Shown here piece after piece: positions 29,301 through 35,308 of a stretch of DNA of 41,625 nt. How positions within the stretch are numbered: position 1 is the stretch's first letter; every line of letters begins with the position of its first letter. Position numbers and translations under genes: made by a program. The stretch comes from a virus: positions 1 to 41,625 of IMG/VR virus record IMGVR_UViG_3300025099_000045; one strand, written 5' to 3'. The notes under the pieces were generated by a model, which saw nothing but the letters and a program-made list of their open reading frames with translations, was not told the DNA's origin and searched no databases.

Positions 29301-29398
29301 ATATTCATAGCATCTCTATACTGCCCGGACGGAACAATTCTTTCGTCAAAATCCTTGTTCATCGCCGCCTTGTCAAAACCGTTTTTAATTACTGGCAT
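20333..29398 (-). CDS. Giant tail stabilisation/muzzle-type protein, 3021 residues, with Cys-repeat C-terminus
   Basis: The N-terminus (MPVIKNGFDKAAMNKDFDER then QYRDAMNIQVS and GTVQNILGN) matches the start I remember for the large 'stabilisation' tail proteins of crAss-like and other short-tailed Bacteroidota phages. The core runs to about residue 1720 (ends near KKDYNLSIFYADG) and seems to resume near 2650 (TFSEDVRGWTSFKSFIPE, then NTFYGEFEESSITP). Between them lie about 930 residues of beta-rich insertion with NPGFE/NPGFD motifs typical of carbohydrate-binding-like modules and two Cys units (2508-2560). The last ~180 residues carry three GC[TM]D...DDGSC repeats. It probably forms the end of the tail barrel and may also bind the host. 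It starts three bases after the ring-protein gene ends. Confidence 0.75.
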   Translation of the reverse strand: MPVIKNGFDKAAMNKDFDERIVPSGQYRDAMNIQVSTSEGSNVGTVQNILGNTRVENLIPIGDEMNPLTGQEYRCVGAVVDEKNDALYWFVTCAEFDAIIEYKDDPTNQTSNTCTPILVDRNKDVLKFDYNTLITAVNIIDDMLFWTDNVNEPKKISISTLKNNLHTNLTSHSSMYRRADWGQTTSAMINIGPIKEDHITVIKKKPGKAPTIAFSDSNVQRIYDFGDTPSSAFNLTPIDISIGGSLPLVGTDLTFTHEGYSNYFEDFEYIIGDIILLSRDDTTGNLPQNYELKLKITGILYDNWWEAAGWGRFRFTGEILEISSSIPVDEAFFYNSYKKVDTDVLFEKEFIRFATRYKYADGQYSAFSPFTQPVFLAGSFGFHPTKDPYNLGMENNIIDIRLQDLVTPDIPNDVAQIDILFKKETSTTVYSVDSIRPDDPPLNGSSYNYWNSNSYTSHKYLTTGYVEGTGTEDSTHHATNITSNKGEYIVSTENIYAALPENQILRPWDNVPRQALAQEITSNRIVYANYLQNYTLKDFEDRICYPDLDLGYEERKFDPLNTTAVTFETGKQSVKSDRTYYLGVVYGDRYGRETPVFTGKDSSIKIPYDISDSATFSGAASKSLRLRGSLIGEQPSFAEYYKYFIKQTTGEYYNLTMDRVYKNTGDDTMWISFPSSDRNKLQEGDYLTIKKQVDVERQVPEENKLKVIDIQNNAPDSIKFEYTQLGTGGGTAEDLAALFSNSSAQPAEDVKRISIDRETWIESEFGMDLDKFASTSRHLVIQFEITSNNVVTKSEKYDVAAYFREEAGNDGVYNFLLNKKITPADSWVESSPGVLNSAKLLTIVIFEKTKKNTTEFEGRFFVKIISNTLTNQYLIPSASSTTNDYQVVARAYVFNLFDRHQTHTSLNASTTGYGIYNSTEFNTGNTQPVHVTAVDTKTEPRWAEITKFNSNQTSNQGWFIDNMHFVSGQEPPEMQATLMWDAAQSGRMHKGNPGMASTIDQGVYGMEGIVKAGPGTAYNFNSSGDPNGAKHWSNDKILRLKSDYEAEITANNNPYVGTGTDDVEWTKVYEADNTENPQKVFMHLSYSSVGVDLHDGDFHVLDAFVSMSWNTYTLSMQGGMLGEHAFQWIAAKGIHFDDSISGPHYHHAIGNNITEFNDYMNSSSLEAHDRQFDPSFRGGPSAEAVMNRLVPGSKFQFDGDDDNTYTILSSDVKYLYNHTPWNPVLKTDNNGDVQKGGNSVSEALQEWYDSGFSTTKYEDFKEKVVDFGRANNRRVVFILQLSRDGAQSSIPGDSDPRQQAYNPMDTADVDDYQTIRFLDYHVEPGTSILPTSPAIFETEGTENIDLNIYYEASDALPLRLDLTDGSGTTGLESNGILADNGVKYEKDSVKGYLLAPVGSRVTINNPPSFPGEIDYGPQAQQFPEEDFFVRVVDWDGNILSIAGPGLQATDTIANGGLTSSSNQYAGLTLTFWRDDLSYTKATVYAIREIVDNSNGSAAYITKIEIDPMVYQIGVGLPYYNCFSFGNGVESNRIRDDFNASFIQNGVKASTVLEEPYEEERRKYGLIYSGLYNSTSGVNNLNQFIQAEQITKELMPAYGSIQKLYARDNDLVTFCEDRVLQIFVDKDVLYNADGKPHLLATNRVLGEARPFSGDYGISRNPESFAKESFRAYFTDKQRGAVLRLSKDGLTPISNQGLHDYFRDNLRDGGKIYGSYDLHKKDYNLSIFYADGENLILNPGFEEGGNFLTTLAPELLLNPGFDNATNVLGSELLLQPELPVTLAGQTNFIDDFDCDAVDTSYNHYGSDVTTTVSQTVPVTPYGNYSGQTMRVNDTTGLFHNMNVKYVSNVGSFGMVVNSWSTTTHDEIKIANVNHSTGFITLQTTNPAGGIAAVVGAGGIHHGATIVFEDYPSHLPITVNTWNITNYWTTGVYFTDLSTWWNGDPTAGSTNTQPWNTTSSRAIAFETSNWMCPNGANIDYTQPSSNLLDIQSSKSYDLSFNVSTFRDAGGGYLHDPEFEIAIYGSMINGVATAVKFNVVLNSDYAWDQNESPPGDSQVSNYWFGTSTSSATGDSVNGTTDTYLANRMVIKLVSGGEGQGAGLNQSFPVMDGFSLVESGYVLPTNWMVGPGMSGVDNIIPTATNSASLNDGSGSVLFTSPNEMWPSEADYLQQHVATANQPGDYDHVQVSFEVFNLTHHIGSGPGGGGSRGLRVSFYNDNLKGFKTSPHEITLTPGSNTVTINKNMAIAGTNDPNLAGLIRFETTGRDIQWDGVSFNIDNLSMKIITQNTPNWALTGYNNNGVVDSSPAIQGDFVGITVPSGAPVIPLDQGWYRVTSEIASVSTPGKLRTVIGPNVAWIDDSPPEVNVSNQTHFIQTSGTYETNIYIADTDDYPFFFGNIGVGGAHANGVFGVDSISLRQIVPWGGTVPEWDIDTTGLAAGQIFYDEIKWERKRVVTFREAIAGVHLKQYFSNNLFRSENLTLENAEFHFEMGDKYRTTFKMKNVDFGNSCTCSVDPTVNTTEALCLSVTGAQWTCPAGVCSIDPTTNTSEALCDAATGVWTPSLFPKLTMMVYNEVGEGFRETVDLQEGNKTYEFVNEIGEHEGNPATNQNPLPIDLLRRMSFYIGEWNDPETMDSWVGDDLFYGNIDDISIEKIGGGKTITFSEDVRGWTSFKSFIPEFGISVVNQYYTMKYGKLYKHHIPGTDRNTFYGEFEESSITPILNTHPDVIKNFNTLFYEGSQSRIRAWTASNTDGEYYNLYNDEGWYVENIHTDKQRGSVGEFIEKEGKWFNAIRGRVGQVDTAAFNFQGIGTTLGQIITGCTNDAPGDNPDINGFGSDGNICVAPCAFGYAAANYNPNATVDDGSCNLIFFGCMDPNATNYNPVNSVDDGSCIFLNGFEAQFRHATAAHNDGAMRIVHAGTNIPANYYGSTNNPHAYIPNFGVDGIDLIWSSYGNVTNPGTYPFSEVTGLNLGPVAVTVNSNNTYNPSVNFNAFILGMVVNGCTDPTATNFDYSANTDDGSCTY
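20342..20872 (-). repeat. Three GC[TM]D...N[YF]...DDGSC repeats at the end of the 3021-residue protein
   Basis: Two adjacent units (the first starts CAFGYAAANYNPNA, the second GCMDPNATNYNP) are followed, after about 110 residues, by a third that ends the protein (GCTDPTATNFDYSANTDDG then Ser-Cys-Thr-Tyr). The motif is the same as in the exported Cys-repeat protein at 1813-2991. Confidence 0.85.
21722..21874 (-). repeat. Two tandem CSxDPxxNxTEALC...G-x-WT Cys units
   Basis: Two back-to-back units of about 25 residues (CSVDPTVNTTEALC and CSIDPTTNTSEALC, each followed by a Gly/Trp-Thr end) lie in the insertion of the 3021-residue tail protein. A third copy lies in the 146-residue protein at 18843-18911. 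Four cysteines within 50 residues suggest small disulfide or metal-bound loops. Confidence 0.8.
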
Positions 29399-29401
29399 AT
29401 A

Positions 29402-30715
29402 TTAGTGTTTTATTATCTTAGATTTACCCCTCATGATTTGGACCATTTCATCTATCTTTAAGTTTGATAATCTTAGTTTAGCTTGTCTTATTGACGCGAA
29501 TTTTTCTTTTTTAAATCTAGGCACTAAAGCTTGTCCAGCTACACTAGTAGATAATATAGCGTAAGCTATAGATTTATACATAGCTTCTTCTGCAAACTTA
29601 TGAACTATCATCTCTTCATCTGTACCAAGTCCATCGCTTATATAATCTAGAACTATAGTTTTTCCAGAACAGTTAGATGAAAAATGTATCAACCCTTTTA
29701 AATTGTCTATAAAATAAGAACCATTAACTTGAGCGTGCTGTGGATCTAAACCATACCTTTGCCCCAAATTTAAATCGTAAATGTCAGTATCATAATTATA
29801 AGCAGAGGCATCACTACCGCTAGCGGTGCTTGAATAACTACTCCAAGTAGTAGAGTCTCCAGGTGTTGATATAAAAGTTACCTCGTTAGTTGTTGTTGTA
29901 GACGCCGCTGTAGAATCATTTGAGGTTGTTATAACAGCGCCGTTAACATCAGTAACCGTTGTTCCATTTGGAAAATCCTCATGAGATACTAACATTCCAA
30001 CAGTTATATTGGACACATCTGTATTTGGCGCTTGTGTTATTTTATCTTCATCAATATCCCACGTAACATTTTCTAAAACAAAGGTAGATTCTTCCTCTAA
30101 TATTAAAGAACCATCTTGAGGTGTAAACGTAAGAGTTTCAGTGCCTGTATAAGTCGCGTTGTTGTTAATTTCTATTGTTGTTATGCCACTGGTGTTAGAA
30201 GTAGCAATTACTAGCGACTCGTTAGGTATGTTAGGCGATGAAACTATCATTCCAACTTGTACGTTTGGGTATTCGGAATCTAACACTATAGTAGCATCAG
30301 TATCTGTTAAAGTACCAATAGCTGTTAAAGCATATTCGCTATCTGAGTTTTGTAAAATTGGGGTTGGATTTTGAGTGTGACTAGTTGGGTAAAGAAGACG
30401 TTTAATACCAGAAGCATCAGTCCATAGTACTCTAGTGTAATTAACGTAATCTTGAGGAAGTATCATCGTGTTTGATGGTGGAAGTGTGATTTCTTGCGAC
30501 TTTATAGATTTAAAAGTATCGAATGATAACTCTTGGATAGCTCTTTGCGCGTGAAAAGCTATATCTGTTCTTTTTACCTTAGGGATTATTTTACCGTCAC
30601 CAACGTAAGCTACGATGAAGTTGTTTATAATATTATCTAAAGAAATAAATTGGTAACCACCAAAATCATTTCCATTGTAGTAATTTTGCTGTGTTTGATT
30701 GTCTAATAATCCCAT
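29402..30715 (-). CDS. Tail ring/tubular-type protein with inserted beta repeats
   Basis: Residues 1-125 (MGLLDNQTQQNYYNGNDFGG, then FIVAYVGDGKIIPKVKRTDI and LPPSNTMILPQDYVNY) and 298-437 (DLNLGQRYGLDPQHAQVNGS, FIDNLKGLIHFSS, FAEEAMYKSIAYAIL) look like the two halves of a tail-tube/ring protein of short-tailed Bacteroidota phages. Between them about 170 Thr/Ser-rich residues hold two related units with VGMIVSSPNIPNESLV and VGMLVSHEDFPNGTTV, likely outward-facing Ig-like loops. The gene lies three bases after another ring protein and three bases before the stabilisation protein. By analogy it forms a ring below the portal. The insertion may extend from the tail surface. Confidence 0.7.
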   Translation of the reverse strand: MGLLDNQTQQNYYNGNDFGGYQFISLDNIINNFIVAYVGDGKIIPKVKRTDIAFHAQRAIQELSFDTFKSIKSQEITLPPSNTMILPQDYVNYTRVLWTDASGIKRLLYPTSHTQNPTPILQNSDSEYALTAIGTLTDTDATIVLDSEYPNVQVGMIVSSPNIPNESLVIATSNTSGITTIEINNNATYTGTETLTFTPQDGSLILEEESTFVLENVTWDIDEDKITQAPNTDVSNITVGMLVSHEDFPNGTTVTDVNGAVITTSNDSTAASTTTTNEVTFISTPGDSTTWSSYSSTASGSDASAYNYDTDIYDLNLGQRYGLDPQHAQVNGSYFIDNLKGLIHFSSNCSGKTIVLDYISDGLGTDEEMIVHKFAEEAMYKSIAYAILSTSVAGQALVPRFKKEKFASIRQAKLRLSNLKIDEMVQIMRGKSKIIKH

Positions 30716-30718
30716 TTA

Positions 30719-31426
30719 TTATTGTTTTTCTTGTTGAATATTCTTCGTGTCTTCTCCTGATGCTGATTGATATAAATTCGTATCTTTTAACGTAAAACCT
30801 GCTAAAGCTAATATTTTCATAACCAATTCTGTTTCGTCAGAAGGATGTAAATCAAAATCTTGAGCATCACCAGCGGTAGCGTTATATAATGCCTTACCTC
30901 CAACAACTATATAGGTCCAATTTACCTGTCTAGGTGATTGGATGTAGTCTATATCTAGCGAACCAAAATTCCTACCAGCAACTTGAATAGTGTTATTTAT
31001 CGTATCTACCATGTATATAGGTCTAGTGGCCGTAGGTGCTGCTAAAGGACTATTAGGAAAATGTCTAAAATCTTTTCTACTAACGCTTTCTAATATTAAG
31101 TCACGGAATCTAACGTTGGATAATCTGTAAAACCTTGGTAACGTATTTAGATTACCACCAACGCCGGGACCGCCAATTGGCCCTTGTAATACCGCTGTTA
31201 CTTCAAACGCACTTATTTTCTCCTCTAACAAATCCACCATATCAGCGTGCATAGTGCTGTTACCGGGTGTTCTTAGGAATTGATTTAAATCGTAGAAATA
31301 CTGTTCGAATATATCCATTTGCGCTTGGTTTGCAAATAAGTTAAATTCTTGAGGTGTTATATATCCTCTTTGTTCTTTATTAGCTAACAGTAAAACTCTT
31401 TGATATATTCTATCTACGTTTATCAT
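30719..31426 (-). CDS. Head-tail adaptor / tail ring protein (T7 gp11-like role)
   Basis: This 235-residue protein starts MINVDRIYQRVLLLANKEQR then GYITPQEFNLFANQAQMDIF, a helical start that I recognise from ring/adaptor proteins encoded after the capsid gene in short-tailed Bacteroidota phages. Residues 90-180 are beta-rich (LPRFYRLSNVRFRDL, RPIYMVDTINNTIQVAG), and the C-terminus is a helix (SDETELVMKILALAGFTLKD) typical of small tail-tubular proteins. It probably binds the portal and forms the first tail ring. It follows the tiny CGC protein by nine bases and precedes the second ring protein by three. Confidence 0.7.
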   Translation of the reverse strand: MINVDRIYQRVLLLANKEQRGYITPQEFNLFANQAQMDIFEQYFYDLNQFLRTPGNSTMHADMVDLLEEKISAFEVTAVLQGPIGGPGVGGNLNTLPRFYRLSNVRFRDLILESVSRKDFRHFPNSPLAAPTATRPIYMVDTINNTIQVAGRNFGSLDIDYIQSPRQVNWTYIVVGGKALYNATAGDAQDFDLHPSDETELVMKILALAGFTLKDTNLYQSASGEDTKNIQQEKQ

Positions 31427-31435
31427 AATGTTTTT

Positions 31436-31594
31436 TTATTTTTTATAAGGAAACTTTTTATTTAAAGCTTGCTTTCTCTTATTACAACCACAACCCTTTT
31501 TACCCATGTGTTTATTTCCGAGTTCAAGTAGGGTTTTTATACCGGTTATTTTCGTGATTTTTTCTATTGTATCACCTAATCCTTTTGATTTCAT
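31436..31594 (-). CDS. Small CGC-motif protein (52 residues)
   Basis: This short gene was found by reading the gap between larger genes. It encodes MKSKGLGDTIEKITKITGIK, a middle segment TLLELGNKHMGKKG, and CGCNKRKQALNKKFPYKK before a TAA stop. I recall small phage proteins of Bacteroidota with the same plan: GLGDTIEKIT-x-x-TGIK, a CGC motif, then LN-x-x-FPY. The Cys-Gly-Cys pair near basic residues may bind a metal or nucleic acid; the role is unknown. It has an A-rich leader, no Shine-Dalgarno motif, and is in the same frame as the upstream 280-residue gene, 18 codons after that gene's stop. Confidence 0.7.
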   Translation of the reverse strand: MKSKGLGDTIEKITKITGIKTLLELGNKHMGKKGCGCNKRKQALNKKFPYKK

Positions 31595-31613
31595 ATAATT
31601 TATTTTGTAGTTA

Positions 31614-31635
31614 CGATCGCCCCGTAGGGCGACCG
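31614..31635 (-). other. Stable GC-rich hairpin with UACG loop between two genes
   Basis: On the minus strand CGGTCGCCC pairs with GGGCGATCG around a TACG loop: nine pairs, one a G-U wobble, closed by C-G. C(UNCG)G loops are exceptionally stable in RNA. The DNA is GC-rich in an otherwise AT-rich region. No U-run follows, so it is not a classic terminator. It begins 13 bases after the stop of the 280-residue gene. It may be an RNA processing, stabilising or translation-control element. Confidence 0.7.
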
Positions 31636-31648
31636 CTCTACAGTTTGG

Positions 31649-32491
31649 TTAATTGTTTAATCTTTTTTCTATATTTGCATATATCTCCATACCTTCATCA
31701 GTTTTAAACCAATGTGCTAAAGCGGTATATGGATGCTCGTCAAACGGTATCGTCATTATCTTTCTACCGTTACTTCCCCATAAAAAGTTTCTTTGATCTG
31801 AAGATAATCTTAATATCCCATTTTCTACAGATCTAATACCGAAGTTCCTAAGCATTACGTTTTCATCATCAGCTAATTCTAAGAACAATTTAGGATTGTT
31901 TCTAGCAAACAGTAACAAATCACGTCTAAGTTCCTTAGAACTCAAGTTAGACACTTCAGAGCCCTTCTCTACACGCATGATAGCTTCCGCCATGTCGATA
32001 TCAACATTTCTAGCCGCTACTAACGCCTCTACTTGCTGCTCTAAAACATCGATCTCTTCGGCGGCTAATGCTGCTGGTTTATATTCGTAATATAACACGT
32101 CTTTATGCGGGTGGTATAAACTTAATAGTTTTTGTAAAACTGTTTTTTCTTTTGGTACAAGTAGAAGACCACCTCTAAAAACAATATGTTCTAATCTTTG
32201 ATCGCCTTTCATTTCGTCAACAAATGGAGTTTTTTGGTTTTGACAATATTTAAGTTCTCTTTCGTAACCTAACTCTTCGTCAAAATAATAGATATTCGTA
32301 GATTTAATCGATCTAGATATAGGTCTCTTACTACCCTTCAAATAATAAGCCCTATCTTTGATTTCCCACTCGTTAGATGGTTTAACTCTTTCTCTTGCTT
32401 TTGCCTTTGGTTGTTCTACAACCTGTGGTGTTTCTACCACGTTTTGGATTTGAGGTTCTTCTACCTCAACTTTTTTTGTTTTCTTTGTCAT
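31649..32491 (-). CDS. Conserved-type virion protein encoded after the capsid gene, unknown function
   Basis: This 280-residue protein has a disordered, charged, Val/Glu/Gln-rich N-terminus (residues 1-40), then a mixed domain with STNIYYFDEELGYERELKY (about 64-83), RLEHIVFRGGLLLVPKEK (about 98-115) and LLSLYHPHKD. A helical C-terminal half follows (EAIMRVEKGSEVSNLSSKEL, RRDLLLFARNNPKLF, RNFLWGSNGRK). I associate this pattern with a gene that follows the capsid gene in marine Bacteroidota phages; its function is not known to me. A head decoration, head-completion or assembly role is likely from position. It is the first gene after the post-capsid terminator and has a TATATTATATTATG leader shared with the scaffold-candidate gene. 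Confidence 0.65.
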   Translation of the reverse strand: MTKKTKKVEVEEPQIQNVVETPQVVEQPKAKARERVKPSNEWEIKDRAYYLKGSKRPISRSIKSTNIYYFDEELGYERELKYCQNQKTPFVDEMKGDQRLEHIVFRGGLLLVPKEKTVLQKLLSLYHPHKDVLYYEYKPAALAAEEIDVLEQQVEALVAARNVDIDMAEAIMRVEKGSEVSNLSSKELRRDLLLFARNNPKLFLELADDENVMLRNFGIRSVENGILRLSSDQRNFLWGSNGRKIMTIPFDEHPYTALAHWFKTDEGMEIYANIEKRLNN

Positions 32492-32502
32492 AATATAATA
32501 TA

Positions 32503-32546
32503 TAATAAAATTAATAAAATAAAAGGGGTTGGGGCGAACCCCAACC
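32503..32546 (-). terminator. Rho-independent terminator after the major capsid gene
   Basis: On the minus strand GGTTGGGG-TTCG-CCCCAACC forms a perfect eight-pair stem with a UUCG loop (32527-32546), followed by CCCCTTTTATTTTATT, a U-rich run. It starts 20 bases after the capsid stop. This is the clearest terminator in the window and should reduce transcription into the downstream tail genes, giving the capsid protein the highest dose. Confidence 0.85.
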
Positions 32547-32566
32547 TCTCTTAATATAATAAATGC

Positions 32567-34051
32567 TTACTTCATTAACATGAAGTTATTAGCACCTTGC
32601 GTAATCAAACATCTCTCCGATAACATATGGATTGACATCGCGTCTAAAGCAGATGTAGTAGCTCCAACAGAACCAGTAACCCAAGTTTTCATTTTTCTAT
32701 CGTCAGTTTTAGAAGATCTATATCTAACGTGTAAAAATGGTCTCTTAAGATTTTTACCTAACATTTGGTCGTAAACAGTTGACGTACCAGCTGGGATAAC
32801 AACCCCTCTAATAGCGTTGGCTCCAGCGGAAGCATTAATACCACCTCTAGTAGCTTTGTCGTTCAAGTATCTGAAATCAGATTTGTAGAAATCGTAAGAT
32901 CCACGTCTGAAACCAGAGAAACCTAAGTTTAATGCCATGTCTTCTGAGTTATTGAATACTCCATAAGAAGTACCACCAGCTCCGTAAGAATTCATAGAAG
33001 CTAACATGTCATCCATCGCTAGAGACGTAGCTCTATTTACGAACATCATATTTTCTTCAATAGCACCTTGAGAGTCAAACTCAGCTAAAATAGCGTCGAA
33101 TTCAGCTAAATCAGTCGCAGCATTAACACCAGTTACACCAGTAGTAATGTTACCTCTTGATTCAATAGCAGCGAACAAACCTTGTGTACCAGAAGCATCA
33201 GTAGCAGCAGGTCCAACAAACGCCGCAACATCATCAGTACCCTCTACCCCAAGCTCACCTTCTATCATAGCCATTTCTAAGTAATCATTAAAACGTGCTC
33301 TTGTATCAGCTTCAGCCTTTAAGTACCAAAGATATCCACTTTGACCTTCTTCAGAAGCAACTTCAACCCAACCGATTCTAGCTGTATCAGAACCTGATAC
33401 TTCGTAGTAATCTTTAATAATAATTGGTTTGTTAGTGTAAGATTTGAAACTAGGTTCGTTAGCGCCTCTTTGCTCAGTAGCAGCAGCGGCAGCAGAGTTA
33501 TAACTTTGACCTTTTCCAAACTCAGAACCATATACTAATAATGATCCAGTAGTTGCGGTAAGAGTAGTACAGTCAGCCGCTCCGTAAGGTTCAACACTAA
33601 GTGCGTTACCGTTAACGTGAACAACTAAAGCTTTTAATACAGCTTGACTAGTAGCTAAAATAACAGTGTCGTTTACTCTAACACCATGAGAACCCGAAAC
33701 GTAAGTAGCGTTAGTATCGATGTGGTCGTTGATTGTGATTAAACCACCGTTTGTAGAGGAACCACCACCAACGGTAGTTACCGTCATTGTGTAAGCTAAG
33801 TGTAATCTACCTTGTTCAGACCACACAACTTGGTCAGCAGACATAGCTTCTTCAGCTCCTACTTGTGAAAGAAATCCAGATATAGTCCTAGGACCAAATA
33901 CCTCTGCTTCTTTCTCCATAAGATCTGGTAAATATTGTTGCGCCCAGCCTTGTCCAGCTGTCGCAGTAAAGTCGAAGTAGTTTGATTGTAGTGCCTGCTG
34001 TATATGAGCAGGTGTGCTATTTAACAAACCACCAGGATTTGATATTGCCAT
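32567..34051 (-). CDS. Major capsid protein
   Basis: This 494-residue protein lies directly after the scaffold candidate and before a strong terminator, the standard place and size for a capsid protein in this phage type. It has a helical N-terminus (residues 1-75; IQQALQSNYFDFTATAGQGW, YLPDLMEKEAEVFG), a beta-rich insertion at about 85-170, an acidic E-loop-like region, a long helix at about 235-270 (ADTRARFNDYLEMAMIEGEL), and a C-terminal beta region with YRSSKTDDRKMKTW. It is Ala/Gly-rich, soluble and without signal or membrane segments. An HK97 fold is expected for tailed phages but cannot be shown from motifs. The leader is A/T-rich with no Shine-Dalgarno site. Confidence 0.8.
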   Translation of the reverse strand: MAISNPGGLLNSTPAHIQQALQSNYFDFTATAGQGWAQQYLPDLMEKEAEVFGPRTISGFLSQVGAEEAMSADQVVWSEQGRLHLAYTMTVTTVGGGSSTNGGLITINDHIDTNATYVSGSHGVRVNDTVILATSQAVLKALVVHVNGNALSVEPYGAADCTTLTATTGSLLVYGSEFGKGQSYNSAAAAATEQRGANEPSFKSYTNKPIIIKDYYEVSGSDTARIGWVEVASEEGQSGYLWYLKAEADTRARFNDYLEMAMIEGELGVEGTDDVAAFVGPAATDASGTQGLFAAIESRGNITTGVTGVNAATDLAEFDAILAEFDSQGAIEENMMFVNRATSLAMDDMLASMNSYGAGGTSYGVFNNSEDMALNLGFSGFRRGSYDFYKSDFRYLNDKATRGGINASAGANAIRGVVIPAGTSTVYDQMLGKNLKRPFLHVRYRSSKTDDRKMKTWVTGSVGATTSALDAMSIHMLSERCLITQGANNFMLMK

Positions 34052-34071
34052 AATTTTTAATTTTTAAATTG

Positions 34072-35277
34072 TTATTTGTTTTTAATTTTGAATTTGAAAT
34101 CAGGTGACGTGTCAGTGTCTAAAGCTCTAACTTTAATACCATTAGCATTAAGGTTTTCTCCAAACGTCTGTCTAGGAGACATATCAACATTTTTAGATTT
34201 AGCGATACTGTTTTTAATTGCGTCAGCTTTACCTTGTTCGTAAAAATGATTAGCAATCTTATCAGCGTTAAAAGCCGTGTATAATGATTTATGATAATCC
34301 TTAGCGTTTTCCATTCTCATATCTTTATTCAAAAACTTTTTGATAAAGTTGTTAATATCGCTTTGACTTTCCCTAACGTTATCTACGTCGTTTACATTAA
34401 ATCTAAATCTTTTATCTCCAACCTCATACTCAAAACCTTTGAATTTTTCGTTGAAAACTTTTTCTGTCTCTTTTTCAAAAACGTCATATTGTTCTTTGAA
34501 CATTTTTTTATCTTGCTCTGATTCCTTATTGTACTTGTGAAAACCTTCAATAGCGTTCTGTTGCTCTTCAGTGAGTTTTGAACCCATCTTGATGTCTTCG
34601 TAATATTTGGATTTTACACTTTCCAAGTGTTGCCTTGCTTGAGCAACTTGCTCTTTCATGGCTAGTTTTTTTCTTTTTACTTGTCTATCTTCATCTATAT
34701 CCTCGTCATACGCAAATTCGTCTTCCATTACAAAATCTACTTCTTCGTCTGATAAATGTGGTTTAGTAACCTTGTAATATTCTTTTAATAAAGTATGGTT
34801 GTCTAATTCCGAATAATCTTGATTAAGAGTAACGTAATCGTTTAAATCTCCACCCGTGTCTTCCATAAAATTCATGAGTTTTTGTATATTCTCTGGAAGT
34901 TCTACTCCCGTCTCTATAGATTCAACTATAGCGCCTTCTACGGTATTAACAACTTCCTCTACTTTTGACTCCGATTCTTTATTTGTTATTTCTTCTATAA
35001 CTGGGGTTTCTTGTGTTTCAACTTCCTGCTGTACCTCTTCTTGTTCTTGTGTGGCGTTGGTATCTTCAGCGAGTTCAACCACTCCTCCGTCGTTAGTTGC
35101 GTCTTCTTTAATTTCTTCATTTTCTTTTGGTGTTGGTGGTTTATCTAAGTTAACCTTAGTTATAGTTTCTTCTACAACCTGAGGTTTAGTTTTCATTTTT
35201 TTTTGCACTTTTGTAACGTCACCTTTAGGTTCGTTTGTAGTCTTTTCAACTACTTCTTCTTTTTTCTTTTTTGCCAT
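34072..35277 (-). CDS. Scaffold-candidate protein, acidic and coiled coil
   Basis: This 401-residue protein sits between portal and capsid genes, the usual place for a scaffold. It starts with a Lys run (MAKKKKEEVVEK); residues 20-140 are Glu/Val/Thr-rich and likely disordered. Residues 165-300 are strongly charged helix (EDEFAYDEDIDEDRQVKRKK, then EQVAQARQHLESVKSKYYED), and the tail is basic (FKFKIKNK). High charge, coiled-coil character and a short basic C-terminus that could bind the capsid fit scaffold proteins, which show little sequence conservation. No protease motif is visible. Its leader ends TATATTATATTATG, the same as that of the gene after the capsid terminator. Confidence 0.65.
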   Translation of the reverse strand: MAKKKKEEVVEKTTNEPKGDVTKVQKKMKTKPQVVEETITKVNLDKPPTPKENEEIKEDATNDGGVVELAEDTNATQEQEEVQQEVETQETPVIEEITNKESESKVEEVVNTVEGAIVESIETGVELPENIQKLMNFMEDTGGDLNDYVTLNQDYSELDNHTLLKEYYKVTKPHLSDEEVDFVMEDEFAYDEDIDEDRQVKRKKLAMKEQVAQARQHLESVKSKYYEDIKMGSKLTEEQQNAIEGFHKYNKESEQDKKMFKEQYDVFEKETEKVFNEKFKGFEYEVGDKRFRFNVNDVDNVRESQSDINNFIKKFLNKDMRMENAKDYHKSLYTAFNADKIANHFYEQGKADAIKNSIAKSKNVDMSPRQTFGENLNANGIKVRALDTDTSPDFKFKIKNK

Positions 35278-35308
35278 AATATAATATAATAATAGTTAAT
35301 AATTTGTT

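Noticed and set aside
20333-29398. Diversity-generating retroelement target in the tail protein
   Set aside because: No reverse transcriptase or template/variable repeat pair is visible in this window, so there is nothing to support it here.
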